The translations under genes and the position numbers were made by a program. Below the pieces are notes generated by a model. It was given only the letters and a program-made list of their open reading frames with translations. It had not been told where the DNA came from and did not search any database. From Sphingopyxis sp. (lineage in GTDB: Bacteria; Pseudomonadota; Alphaproteobacteria; Sphingomonadales; Sphingomonadaceae): a stretch of DNA of 64,000 bases. Where the stretch lies: the NCBI GenBank assembly GCA_030145715.1, contig JAIXHQ010000002.1, forward strand, positions 62,001 to 126,000, given 5' to 3'. Position 1 is the first letter of the stretch. The number at the start of each line of letters is the position of its first letter. Shown piece by piece: positions 33,952 through 42,487 of this stretch.

Positions 33952-35237
33952 CAGTAGAGCTTGTCCTGAATCTTGTACCAGGCGCCCACCATCGGCAGGA
34001 ACCACGGTTTGCCCATATGGCCCGGGATCGCGGGCCACGGCATGTCGGCCCAGGGATTGGCGCTGAGGTCGCCGCCCATATAACGCGCCATATTCTGACC
34101 CATATGGACCGACATCTGCACCCCGTGACCGCTATAGGCCATGGCATAGAACAGGCCGTCCTGTTCGCCCGCGCGCGGCAGCCGGTCGGCGGTCAGGTCG
34201 ATCATGCCGCCCCAGATATGATCGACGCGGACGGCGTCCAATTGCGGGAACATCCGCCGCATCGCGGATGTCAGGATGACGCCGCTTTTGCGGTCCGATT
34301 TGCTGTCCGACAACGCGAAGCGCGCCCGGCCGCCGAATATCAGGCGATCGTCGGCGGTCAGGCGGAAGAAATTGCCGATGATACGGCTGGTGACATAATT
34401 GCGCCGCGTCGGGAAAAGCTCGTCGATCAGTGCGGGCGCCAGCGGTTCGGTCGCGATCACGAAACTGCCGACGGCGACCATGCGCCGCTGGAACCAGCGG
34501 AACGGACGCTGCGGCGCGGCGCCGCCGGTGGCGACCAGAACCTGCTTGGCGCGAACCTGACCGCGCGCGGTCGTTACCAGCCAGCGGCCATCGGGCGTGC
34601 GCGCCAGATCCTCGACCGCCGCCTGTTCGAAAATATGCGCGCCGTTGGCGGCGGCGGCGTTGGCAAGCGCGATGCCAAAGCGTCCGACATGCATCTGCGC
34701 GCTGGTGGTCTGAAGCAGACCGCCGTGAAATTCGCTGGACCGCACCTCGGTCGTGATCCGGTCGGGGGTGATCAGTTCGACGTTCGAATCCACCTCTGCC
34801 TTCAACAGGGCATAGGCCTTTTCGATCTTGGCGAAATGTTCCGGTTTCGCCGCGATCTTCAGCCGCCCACAGCGGCGGAAATCGCAGTCGATGTCATATT
34901 TGCGGATCGTCGCCTCGATCGTATCGACCGCGTCGACATAGGCCCGGTAATAGGCCTGCGCCCTGTCGCGGCCGATCTGGGCGACAAGGGCGCCATAATC
35001 CTGATGCGTGCCGTTGTTGCACTGACCGCCGTTGCGTCCCGACGCCTCACCGACGACCTCGCCCGCTTCGAACAGCGCGACCGACGCGCCGCGCTCGCGA
35101 AGGGCAAGCGCGGCGGACAGCCCGGTGAACCCGCCGCCGACAATGGCGACATCATAATCGCCCTCCGGCGCATCGACGATCCCCCCGGTAAAGGGCGGCG
35201 CCGATGCGAGCCAATAGGATTGCGGGCTGGGTTGCAT
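33951..35237 (-). CDS. FAD-dependent oxidoreductase, PuuB/OrdL-like
   Basis: A 428-aa DAO-fold flavoprotein resembling gamma-glutamylputrescine oxidoreductase. The N-terminus MQPSPQSYWLASA matches the SYY/WxAS opening of the family. FAD binding is in YDVAIVGGGFTGLSAALAL and the next segment GEASGRNGGQCNNG, and the C-terminus has YSGHGVQMSVHMGQ. It probably oxidises a secondary or N-substituted amine, releasing an aldehyde. There is no PuuA synthetase nearby, so the classical Puu route is not complete here. The ATG at 35237 was chosen; a TTG at 35261 overlapping the HAD stop as TTGA is an alternative. Confidence 0.83.
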   Translation of the reverse strand: MQPSPQSYWLASAPPFTGGIVDAPEGDYDVAIVGGGFTGLSAALALRERGASVALFEAGEVVGEASGRNGGQCNNGTHQDYGALVAQIGRDRAQAYYRAYVDAVDTIEATIRKYDIDCDFRRCGRLKIAAKPEHFAKIEKAYALLKAEVDSNVELITPDRITTEVRSSEFHGGLLQTTSAQMHVGRFGIALANAAAANGAHIFEQAAVEDLARTPDGRWLVTTARGQVRAKQVLVATGGAAPQRPFRWFQRRMVAVGSFVIATEPLAPALIDELFPTRRNYVTSRIIGNFFRLTADDRLIFGGRARFALSDSKSDRKSGVILTSAMRRMFPQLDAVRVDHIWGGMIDLTADRLPRAGEQDGLFYAMAYSGHGVQMSVHMGQNMARYMGGDLSANPWADMPWPAIPGHMGKPWFLPMVGAWYKIQDKLY

Positions 35238-35257
35238 GGCCGGGCGGTCGGGTTTCG

Positions 35258-35926
35258 TCAAAGGCCGACGACGGCGGGGAGACAGCCGATGTGCGGGATT
35301 TCGATGTCCCGGTAGTTGGCGTTCGACGGTTCGTGCGCGCGATTGATGAACACGCGGCAGCCAAAGCGCAGGTCGCTGGCCGTGTTGTGGTCGTAGCGGA
35401 AGCTGGACGACACATGCATCATTTCTTCCGGGCCGCAGCCGAGCTGGTCGAACATATATTCGAAAGCCTGCATCCGCGGCTTGTACGCCTGCGCCGATTC
35501 AGCGGTGTACACGCGGTGGAACGGGGCGCCCAGCTTGTCGACGTTCGACTGGATCTGGCTGTTCATCGCGTTCGACAGGATGACGAGCGGAATCTTGTCC
35601 GCGATCTGCGACAGGCCGCCGGGCACGTCGGCATGCGGACCCCAGGTCGGCACCGCGTCATAGACCGCCTGCCCTTCGCTCTCGTCAAAGGCGATGCCCC
35701 ATTTGGCGCAGGCGCGCGACAGCGAATTGACGATGACGTCGCGATAGGGCTTCCACGGGCCAAGCACTTCGTCGAGACGATAGCGCGCCCAATCGGTCAG
35801 AAAGGCATCCATCCGCTCTGCCGGGACCTGATCCTTGTAAAATTCCTGTGCCATTTCCGACATCTGGAAACGCGTCAGCGTACCGTAACAATCGAAGCTG
35901 ATATATTTCGGGCGAAAACTGGTCAT
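35258..35926 (-). CDS. haloacid dehalogenase-like hydrolase (type II HAD)
   Basis: A 222-aa HAD-superfamily hydrolase. Motif I is ISFDCYGTLTRF, the Asp nucleophile; motif II Ser is in VILSNAM; motif III Lys is in AQAYKPRMQAFEY; the acidic motif IV is replaced by SFRYDHNTASDL. It aligns with the L-2-haloacid dehalogenase branch, but the usual Arg/Trp substrate segment near residue 45 reads WARYRLDEVLG, so dehalogenation is not assured. It is the promoter-proximal gene of the nine-gene operon. A phosphatase or a C-N/C-X bond hydrolase acting on the imported compound is possible. Confidence 0.82.
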   Translation of the reverse strand: MTSFRPKYISFDCYGTLTRFQMSEMAQEFYKDQVPAERMDAFLTDWARYRLDEVLGPWKPYRDVIVNSLSRACAKWGIAFDESEGQAVYDAVPTWGPHADVPGGLSQIADKIPLVILSNAMNSQIQSNVDKLGAPFHRVYTAESAQAYKPRMQAFEYMFDQLGCGPEEMMHVSSSFRYDHNTASDLRFGCRVFINRAHEPSNANYRDIEIPHIGCLPAVVGL

Positions 35927-36440
35927 CGAAAACTGTCCTTTTGAAAGGCTGGTTACATCCGAGAATTAGTCATGCCGATACCAAAAGTTTGCCCCGATGT
36001 GGCGGGTGCATCCAGCAGTATCATGCCATTTATGCCGTCATTTGGCATTGTTTGCCGCGCTGGCGGCGCACCGCCGCCGTGACAAGGGTCAGGACCCATT
36101 AATTCCCCGATCGAGGCGTCGAAATGGCGAAGATATCGGGCTCGGGCGGGCGCAGCGGGTAGCATCGCTACCCGCAAGGCCGCGCGGGCCTGAGATCGAA
36201 GCCATTTCGGCGTCCCTTGGGATTTGACCGATTTTGCCCATTGCTTCGTCGAAAAGTCTTGAAATATTGACATATTCCTTCGCCTTTCCTCCTCGCACTG
36301 AGCAAAATCGCTTCAAACCTCGACCGGGGAATTAATGGGTCCTGACCCTAGGGCCGACCTGATGAACAGGTCGGCCCCGTCCGGATTCGACGGAGGATGG
36401 TCGGTGTCACACCCACCCCCCGGCGACTGGCAAACCGAGG
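35927..36440. other. non-coding gap containing a MITE-like element
   Basis: A 514-base gap between the HAD gene and the TonB receptor gene, both on the minus strand. Bases 36086-36348 are an inverted-repeat element described separately. The first 159 bases should hold the promoter of the nine-gene operon, but no convincing -35/-10 pair or operator was recognised. Short frames here overlap the element and look non-coding. Confidence 0.7.
36086..36348. mobile_element. MITE-like element with 31-base terminal inverted repeats
   Basis: The ends 36086-36116 and 36318-36348 are inverted copies with a single mismatch; each begins GGGTCAGGACCCATTAATTC read inward. The interior has a nested imperfect palindrome (arms near 36117-36127 and 36202-36212) with a perfect 9-base hairpin at its centre (36155-36163 and 36167-36175). 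At 263 bases with no transposase, it fits a non-autonomous element moved by a transposase encoded elsewhere. No target-site duplication is evident at the edges, so insertion is old or of a type leaving none. Confidence 0.75.
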
Positions 36441-38606
36441 TTAGAACCGATAGGTCGCGCGGACCGTGAAGCGCCGCGGCGCGCCGGGATAGGTCCACAG
36501 GGCGGAATAGGAGTTGGCAAACCAACGCTTGTCGAACAGATTTTCGACATTGCCGCTGATCCGCAGGCTTTCCGTGACGTCGACCGAAGCCATCAACCGG
36601 ACGAGCGTGACGGCCGGCAGGAAGTAATCGGTGGCCGTTTCGCCAAGCCGCTTGCCGATATATTGCACGCCGCCGCCGATCATCGCCGACTTGCCGCCAC
36701 CGATGTCGAAATCCTTGGTCAGCATCACGTTGCCGCTGTGTTTCGCCACGTTGATGAGCGGATCGCCCGGCAGGATCGCGTTGCCGAAATCGGCGTCGAG
36801 GACGCTCGACGTCGAAAAGGCATCGACATAGGAATAGGCCAGCATCAGGTTGAAATCATACGGAAGCTTGGCATTCACATCGACTTCGACGCCGCGGCTC
36901 TTGGCCGCGCCCACCGCGATGACATAGCCCGAACGTTCCGGATTGGGATCGGCCGTCAGGATGTTGGTCTTGGTCATCGTGAACAGCGCCAGCGACGCCG
37001 TCAACCGGTTGCCAGGCAGGGCATATTTCGCGCCGACCTCATAGGATTCCGACTTTTCCGGGGCAAAGGCGTTGCCGAAGAAATCCTGACCCGTGTTGGG
37101 GCGGAAACCGCGACCGAAGCTGCCATAGAAGGACAGGGTATCGGTCGGCTGGATCACCAGGCCCGCCTGCGGGCTGAAGGCGGACACATTCTGCCCGCTG
37201 GTCCCCAGCGTCGTGCGATCGAAGATCGTCTGACGGAATTCGTCATACCGTCCGCCAACGCGAACCTTCAGCCATTCGGTGAGGTCGATCTGGTCATAGA
37301 AATAGGCGCCCCAGCTTTTCGCGACCTCGTCCTGGTCAAACACGGTCGAACCAAAGGCATTGGGCAGCGGATAGGCGCCATAGACCGGATTGAGGACGTT
37401 GATTCCGTTGATCTGTTCCAGCGTCATGCCCGGCACATAGACGGGCGGACGAAAGCGCGTCTGGAGCCGATCAAGGTCCATATAGTCATAATCGACGCCG
37501 ACGACGAGCGTGTTCGAAAGACCGCCCACATTGAAGTGCCCGGTCAGTTCGGCCCGCGCGATCAGGCTTTGCGACCGGCTGTCTTCAAAACGCCGTTGAC
37601 GCGACAGGGTCGTGCCGTCGGTGAAGAAGGGCTGGCGGCTCGCGACCAGTTCGGGATATTCGCCGGTGCCACGCAGACGCGTCTCGCGATAGGACGCCCC
37701 GACCAGCAGGCTCCAGTCGTCCGAAAAATCGTGCTGGAACTGGACCTGGTTGCCCCAGACGTTGATCTTGATCGGGCCATCGCCGGGTTCACCCAGAAAG
37801 CGGGAGACAGGAAGCCGGTCAAAGTCTTTGTTGAAGATCGGCGTGCCGCGATCGAAGGGAATTTCCTGCGACGAAAATTCCATTTCATAGGAAATGCTCG
37901 TGCGGTCGCTGATCTGCCACAAGACCGACGGGGTCACGAAAAATTTCTGGGTGCGGATGGTGTCGCGATAGCTGCCCGCATCGTCATATGCGGCGTTGAT
38001 GCGAAAGGCGAGCTCGTCCGAAACCGGGGTTGTATAATCCGCCTCGCCGCGAAAGGATTTCCAGCTCCCACCCTGAAGAAGGATATAACCTTCCGGCCGG
38101 AACTCGGGCTTTTTGGTGACGATGTTCACCGTGCCGCCGGGTTCGCCGCGACCGAAGAGAGCCGAGGTCGGGCCCTTCAGAACATCGACTCGTTCGACGC
38201 TGGAGGTATCGCGCGGGCCGCCAAAGCCGCGGGCGCCGTTGAAGCCGTTGACCAGAAAGCCCGACGGCAGACCGGCGACGTCGCCGGAAAAGCCGCGGAT
38301 CGCATAGCTGTCCCAAAGACCGCCGAAATTGTTGAGGTGCGAGACGCCGCTGACCAGATTGAGCGCGCCGTTAAGCTGGGTGATCGCCGCCATGTCGAGC
38401 GTCTCGGTCGTCAGCGATTGAACATTCTGCGGAATGTCCTGAACCGGGAAGTCACCGATATAGGCCTGGCGCTGCCCGACGACGACGATCGTGCTGTCGC
38501 CGGCATCGGAATCATCTGCATCCTGAGCAAATGAGGGAGAAGAAAGCAGGAGGGAGGCGAGAGAAACGCCTTTCATCAGTCGAATGAACGTACGGTCATT
38601 ATTCAT
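36441..38606 (-). CDS. TonB-dependent siderophore-type receptor
   Basis: A 721-aa outer-membrane receptor. It has a signal peptide ending SPSFAQ (about residue 28) and a TonB-box-like DSTIVVVGQRQ. The plug domain has RGFSGDVAGLPSGFLVNGFNG, VERVDVLKGPTSALFGRGEPGG and GTVNIVTKKP, the TonB-siderophore signature. A 22-strand-type barrel follows, ending in the aromatic TYRF typical of barrel insertion. It would import a ferric or metal chelate using TonB energy. The start at 38606 follows AAAGGGGAC. It is separated from the ABC operon by the MITE and is divergent from a bicupin. The ligand is unknown. Confidence 0.93.
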   Translation of the reverse strand: MNNDRTFIRLMKGVSLASLLLSSPSFAQDADDSDAGDSTIVVVGQRQAYIGDFPVQDIPQNVQSLTTETLDMAAITQLNGALNLVSGVSHLNNFGGLWDSYAIRGFSGDVAGLPSGFLVNGFNGARGFGGPRDTSSVERVDVLKGPTSALFGRGEPGGTVNIVTKKPEFRPEGYILLQGGSWKSFRGEADYTTPVSDELAFRINAAYDDAGSYRDTIRTQKFFVTPSVLWQISDRTSISYEMEFSSQEIPFDRGTPIFNKDFDRLPVSRFLGEPGDGPIKINVWGNQVQFQHDFSDDWSLLVGASYRETRLRGTGEYPELVASRQPFFTDGTTLSRQRRFEDSRSQSLIARAELTGHFNVGGLSNTLVVGVDYDYMDLDRLQTRFRPPVYVPGMTLEQINGINVLNPVYGAYPLPNAFGSTVFDQDEVAKSWGAYFYDQIDLTEWLKVRVGGRYDEFRQTIFDRTTLGTSGQNVSAFSPQAGLVIQPTDTLSFYGSFGRGFRPNTGQDFFGNAFAPEKSESYEVGAKYALPGNRLTASLALFTMTKTNILTADPNPERSGYVIAVGAAKSRGVEVDVNAKLPYDFNLMLAYSYVDAFSTSSVLDADFGNAILPGDPLINVAKHSGNVMLTKDFDIGGGKSAMIGGGVQYIGKRLGETATDYFLPAVTLVRLMASVDVTESLRISGNVENLFDKRWFANSYSALWTYPGAPRRFTVRATYRF

Positions 38607-38993
38607 TTTATGTCCCCTTTATTAATTTTACACTCAACTTCCTGCAAACAAATATTATTATTTTTTGTAATATTATCAATTTTTCGAACTCAAATGCTCC
38701 TGGGGGAAGGAACTCGTCCTATTTTCGAAATTAACGACGCGTTCGAGAATCTTTCTTCAAAAGCGGGGCGCCCAACAGCCGAAAGTTGTGAATGCGGACC
38801 CGTTTGCGTGGAATGTGCTGCCGGGGCGCCCATCGTCATGGATCGGTGGGAAACCCGCGAATGATGGCCGCAGACCGCGCATTTCCGCCGATCCGGCATA
38901 GGCTGTCCGCCAGGGGCGCCATATCGGCATAAAATGTCAGGCGCCCATCCTAAAGCATGGCCTGTCTTGCATCCAGGAAAGGCCCCGCCTCTC
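38607..38993. other. AT-rich divergent control region
   Basis: A 387-base gap between the TonB receptor gene and the bicupin gene. Bases about 38610-38700 are far more AT-rich than anything else nearby and must hold the receptor promoter. The remainder is ordinary high-GC sequence with only short frames on both strands, which I do not consider genes. The bicupin promoter should be in the right half but was not identified. Confidence 0.6.
38651..38674. promoter_or_regulatory. candidate metal-regulator operator upstream of the TonB receptor
   Basis: AATATTA-N10-TAATATT, an inverted repeat 45-70 bases upstream of the receptor start. The reverse strand contains GATAATATTAC, reminiscent of Fur-type AT-rich boxes. 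An iron-responsive repressor site would suit a siderophore receptor, but this is inference from base pattern and position. Confidence 0.4.
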
Positions 38994-39758
38994 ATGACCA
39001 CATCCTCTACCTCGCATTCCGCCAGCCCGCACCGCGACCGCGCGCGGGCTCCCTCTTTCGTCGACCTGCGCGCCTTGGCGGACGATTTCGCCGGCCCTCT
39101 GCGCGAACGGGACGACGGCGCCGACGCTTTCATGCAATGCCGCGAGCCGCTGTGGGCGGCGGGCGCGCCGTCAGCGGTCGGCGTGATGCGCCTTGCCGGC
39201 AGCGGCCGGGTCGAAGCGATGCCCGCCGACGAATATGTCATCGTGATCCAGGGGACCGTGACGCTGGAAAGCGGCCAGGGGACAATCGTCCTGGCCGAAG
39301 GCGAAAGCGCGGTCCTGCAAAAGGACGCCGGCTTCGCATGGCAGGCCGATGACGAGGCGATCCTTGCCTATATGCGCTATTTCGAAAGCGGCGATGGCGA
39401 TGCGAAAATCGTCGAGATCGGCCGGGCGCCGGAGCTGGCCCCGTCCGCGGCCCCGGCGGAAAGCCTGCTGATCGGCCCCGCGCCCGCGTGCCGCACGCAC
39501 CTTGACTATGCGGCGAACGAGGGCCGTTTCAAATGCGGCACATGGGACAGCACGCCCTGCCGTCGGCACGGCTTTCGCTATCCGCACCATGAAATCATGC
39601 ATATCCTCGACGGCGAGGTAACGCTGGAGGATGAATTCGGCGCCGCGCACCGCTTTGTCCAGGGCGACATCATCCTGGCAGAAAAGGGATCGCATTGCGC
39701 GTGGGACAGCCCGGCGCCGGTGACCAAGACCTTTGCCATCTATCGCCTCGCGCCATGA
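38994..39758 (+). CDS. bicupin protein (Cupin_3/ureidoglycine aminohydrolase-like)
   Basis: A 254-aa protein with two cupin barrels. The first (about 55-140) has DEYVIVIQGTVTLESGQG without the usual His ligands. The second (about 160-250) has FRYPHHEIMHILDGEVTLED and GDIILAEKGSHCAWDS, providing metal-ligand histidines and a Glu. Such one-active-barrel bicupins include (S)-ureidoglycine aminohydrolase and many unknowns. The start at 38994 was preferred over 38934, which has no ribosome site; GGAAAGG lies 12 bases upstream of it. It is divergent from the TonB receptor and convergent with the lyase paralogue. Its substrate is unknown. Confidence 0.78.
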   Translation: MTTSSTSHSASPHRDRARAPSFVDLRALADDFAGPLRERDDGADAFMQCREPLWAAGAPSAVGVMRLAGSGRVEAMPADEYVIVIQGTVTLESGQGTIVLAEGESAVLQKDAGFAWQADDEAILAYMRYFESGDGDAKIVEIGRAPELAPSAAPAESLLIGPAPACRTHLDYAANEGRFKCGTWDSTPCRRHGFRYPHHEIMHILDGEVTLEDEFGAAHRFVQGDIILAEKGSHCAWDSPAPVTKTFAIYRLAP

Positions 39759-39785
39759 TCGGCTGACCGTTCGAGAGGGGGCGGA

Positions 39786-41303
39786 TCAACCGACCAGCAG
39801 GTCGTCGATCGCCCCTTCCAGCACCGCCGCCGCGGCGGCAATGCGGGCGTTGGTATCGCCATACCATGTCACGTCATCGGCCAGCGCGGCGTCATGAATG
39901 GCCAGGGCTTCCTCGACCCGCGCGCGCGCCGGTCCGCCCGGCAACTGCTGTCGCGCGACCGAACGGCGGGGATCGAGCGCGTCGTCGATGACATCCTGCG
40001 GGATCGACAGCGCGCGGCCGATCTGCTGCAGCGCCGCCTCGTCCACCAGCGCCGACGACAGCGTGTCGGGCGTCTGCCCCGCCTCTATGGCAAGCCGGAC
40101 GGTGATGCCGGTGATCTGATGCGCGGCGCGCCAAGGGATGCCCGCGTGGCGCACGAACGCGGCGGCCAGATCGGTCGCCGTCGACCAGTGGCGCGCCGAC
40201 GCGGTTTCCATCCGGTCGCCATGGACGGTCAGGTCGCCCAGAACCGCCGCCATCAGGCGCAGTCCGCCCGCGACCTCGTCGTAACAGCGCCACGCGTCGC
40301 TCATCGATCGCACCCAGTCGAATACGGGCACGGTCGACGGATTCTTGTGGACCATGACGGTGCTCATCAGAAAGCCGGTGGTCGTCGCCACGACGCCCTT
40401 CAGGCATTCGAGCGCGTTCGGATTCTTCTTTTGCGGCATGATCGAGCTGGTGCCGCAAAAGCCGTCGGCGGTTTCGACAAAGCCGAACTCCGGCGCCGAC
40501 CACAGCATCAGATCCTCTGCGAAGCGGTTGAAGTCACCGGCGAGGATGGTCATCACCGCCTGCGCCTCAATCTCAAGATCGCGGCCCCAGACCGCATCGC
40601 GCGTGTTCAGCGCCAGCCCGTCAAAGCCCAGGAACGCGGCAACGCGATCGCGGTCGAGCGGAAATTCCGAGCCGTTGAGGATCGCAGCGCCCGCGGGGCT
40701 GAGGTTAAGCCGCGCATAAAACTGCCGGATGCGTTCGGCATCGCGATCGAACGCCGACGCCCAGGACAAGAGATAATGGCCAAAGCTTTCGGGCTGCGCG
40801 TGCTGCAAATGGGTGCATCCGGGCATGACGGTGTCGATATGCCGCCGCGCAAGGTCGAGCGTCGCGCGGCGCACCGCGTCAAGCTGTGCCGCGACGGTCA
40901 ACAGCCGCGCGCGCAGCGTCAGGCGATAGCTGACGGCCAGCAGGTCGCCCGAACTGCGGCCAAGGTGCATGGTCCCGGCGACCTCCTTGCCCAGCGCGGC
41001 GGTCAGGATCGCCTCGCCCGAATGCATATGTTCGGCGGTCGCCGCGCGGGTCGCGACCATATCGCCCGCCTCGATACGGCGCAGTTCGGCCAGCATCGCC
41101 CGCGCGCCCGCGCCGTCGATCAGGCCTTCCTCCGCCAGCATCGCGATATGCGCCTTGTCGAACGCATGAAACGCTTCGAGCTGGGGCCGCATCCGCGCAT
41201 ATTGGCCAAGGACGCTCTCGTCCGGACCGGGCAGGCAGACGTCGGCCAATTCGGGCCGGACGTCTTCGGTCAGGCGAATATTCTCGGCGCGATAGACGGA
41301 CAA
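39786..41303 (-). CDS. argininosuccinate lyase-family C-N lyase with altered substrate loop
   Basis: A 505-aa member of the fumarase/aspartase superfamily, ArgH branch. It has MPGCTHLQHAQPESFGHYL with the general-acid His and the catalytic flexible loop GTSSIMPQKKNP. However, the loop that is HTARSRNDQ in true ArgH (seen at 1-618) reads HLGRSSGDL here, so argininosuccinate is probably not the substrate. Relatives cleave other N-substituted aspartates, for example EDDS lyase. The start is TTG at 41303 with AGGAG seven bases upstream; the 119-residue extension before it is discarded. Neighbouring TonB receptor and amine-oxidation genes suggest a catabolic role releasing fumarate. Confidence 0.85.
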   Translation of the reverse strand: MSVYRAENIRLTEDVRPELADVCLPGPDESVLGQYARMRPQLEAFHAFDKAHIAMLAEEGLIDGAGARAMLAELRRIEAGDMVATRAATAEHMHSGEAILTAALGKEVAGTMHLGRSSGDLLAVSYRLTLRARLLTVAAQLDAVRRATLDLARRHIDTVMPGCTHLQHAQPESFGHYLLSWASAFDRDAERIRQFYARLNLSPAGAAILNGSEFPLDRDRVAAFLGFDGLALNTRDAVWGRDLEIEAQAVMTILAGDFNRFAEDLMLWSAPEFGFVETADGFCGTSSIMPQKKNPNALECLKGVVATTTGFLMSTVMVHKNPSTVPVFDWVRSMSDAWRCYDEVAGGLRLMAAVLGDLTVHGDRMETASARHWSTATDLAAAFVRHAGIPWRAAHQITGITVRLAIEAGQTPDTLSSALVDEAALQQIGRALSIPQDVIDDALDPRRSVARQQLPGGPARARVEEALAIHDAALADDVTWYGDTNARIAAAAAVLEGAIDDLLVG

Positions 41304-41707
41304 ATGGATGCTCCTGCGAACGGGCCGAAGCCCGGCTTTTGAGCGATCATAAAGACTCGCGGCGGCAGAACAGTCCGAAATGGCGGGGAATAGAGCATAG
41401 GCCACCTGCGCAGAGGCCCCCGGCCGCGCATTCGGTCCGCGCCGAACCGATCGGCCGACATCGGCTGGGCGAGCATTCGATATGCGTGGGCGCCTAGAGG
41501 CGTTGCTGGCACACGCCGAACGAAGCGCCGCTGGCCTGATGACACCCGGGCAGCGACGCATCGAGGCTCGCCTGCTCTCCTTCCCTACAAAGCCGCGCCG
41601 AAAGGGTCGCGAAGCCTCTCGCAAGTCCAAGCTATAAGACGACGATGAATGAACGAACATCGAGGATCAAAGGAGCGGCGGCGCGCCCCTATGATATTTT
41701 CCGCCAA
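41304..41707. other. intergenic stretch, nothing recognised
   Basis: A 404-base gap between the lyase start and the end of the DUF2971 gene. The left part is high-GC and must include the lyase promoter; base composition falls after about 41640 as the tRNA-proximal patch begins. No gene, RNA or clear repeat was seen. Confidence 0.6.
41311..41315 (-). promoter_or_regulatory. ribosome binding site fixing a TTG start
   Basis: On the minus strand these bases read AGGAG, seven bases before the TTG at 41303. This is the only good site in the region and decides the start of the lyase paralogue. Confidence 0.75.
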
Positions 41708-42487
41708 TCAGGCGTCTTCGATGTCCACTCGGTAATTTTGCTCATTGAGCCGCGTCCGCTTGAATGCGACCGGAGCTGCGCGCTCGGCCACGATCGCGCG
41801 CAACTCATCTTCGTCAGCTTGGAGCGTGCCCACACCAAGAATGATCGCTTTCAGCGCTTGCGGAGGAAATTCGATCGGCCCGAAGGCGATGGGATGCACC
41901 ATGCGCCATTCGCATTCATGCGCCCAGAAGTCGGCTTTGTGCAGCAGAGTTCGTGCGATGAGATCATTGCGATCCGGATCGAAAATTCGAAAAGTAGGCC
42001 GCTGCTTCGCATAGGCGACGCGGTAGGCTAGCGAGAGCGGCAGAATGGTCGCATCGAATTCTAGACAATAGCCCTTATGGCTATTGGCGTAGTGCGCCCA
42101 CATCAGCATGTCGTCGGGCCGTTCAGTAAGGCTGAGAACGCCGACACTTGCAAGATTGCTCCGCCATTCAAGGAATTCGGCCCGTGCTTCGGGAATCGCA
42201 AGCGCTGTCTCGACCATCGTGACGGCTTCCGCGACCGATATTCCCAGCGCGGGTGCACAGGCCGCCGCCCAAGCTTCCTTTTCTTCCTGCGTCCCCTCGA
42301 AATCAATAACGGCAAAGCAATCAAACGGATCGTTGAATTCCAATGGCGTTCCGGCCCAAAGCCGTCCATCTATTATGATGGATCGGTCACGCTCATATGG
42401 CGCGGCGTTCGCACGACCTTTATCGAAAGTCCGATATTTGTAGAGATTTGCGGGGGGCGAATCTGTGGCTAGCTCTTCTCCGGTCAC
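41708..42487 (-). CDS. DUF2971 domain protein
   Basis: A 259-aa protein with DUF2971 features: an N-terminal LYKYRTF, the RLWAGTPLEFNDPFDC segment (about 40-55), SLTERPDDMLMWAHYANSHKGYCLEFD and a C-terminal WRMVHPIAFGPIEFP. The biochemical role of the family is unknown; members often lie in defence or mobile regions. The start is GTG at 42487, with AGGAG nine bases before it; TTG at 42496 abuts that site and is less likely. Base composition is clearly less GC-rich than its neighbours and it sits 272 bases from tRNA-Arg, both signs of horizontal arrival. Confidence 0.85.
   Translation of the reverse strand: MTGEELATDSPPANLYKYRTFDKGRANAAPYERDRSIIIDGRLWAGTPLEFNDPFDCFAVIDFEGTQEEKEAWAAACAPALGISVAEAVTMVETALAIPEARAEFLEWRSNLASVGVLSLTERPDDMLMWAHYANSHKGYCLEFDATILPLSLAYRVAYAKQRPTFRIFDPDRNDLIARTLLHKADFWAHECEWRMVHPIAFGPIEFPPQALKAIILGVGTLQADEDELRAIVAERAAPVAFKRTRLNEQNYRVDIEDA

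Noticed and set aside
35953-36273. 106-codon minus-strand frame in the MITE-like element
   Set aside because: It crosses the terminal repeat and palindromic core of the element and has no ribosome site or family motif.
38690-39241. 183-codon minus-strand frame upstream of the TonB receptor
   Set aside because: Overlaps the bicupin gene antisense and the control region, with no recognisable domain.
41304-41660. 119-residue N-terminal extension of the lyase paralogue
   Set aside because: Composition is non-coding-like and an AGGAG-backed TTG at 41303 aligns with the family N-terminus.
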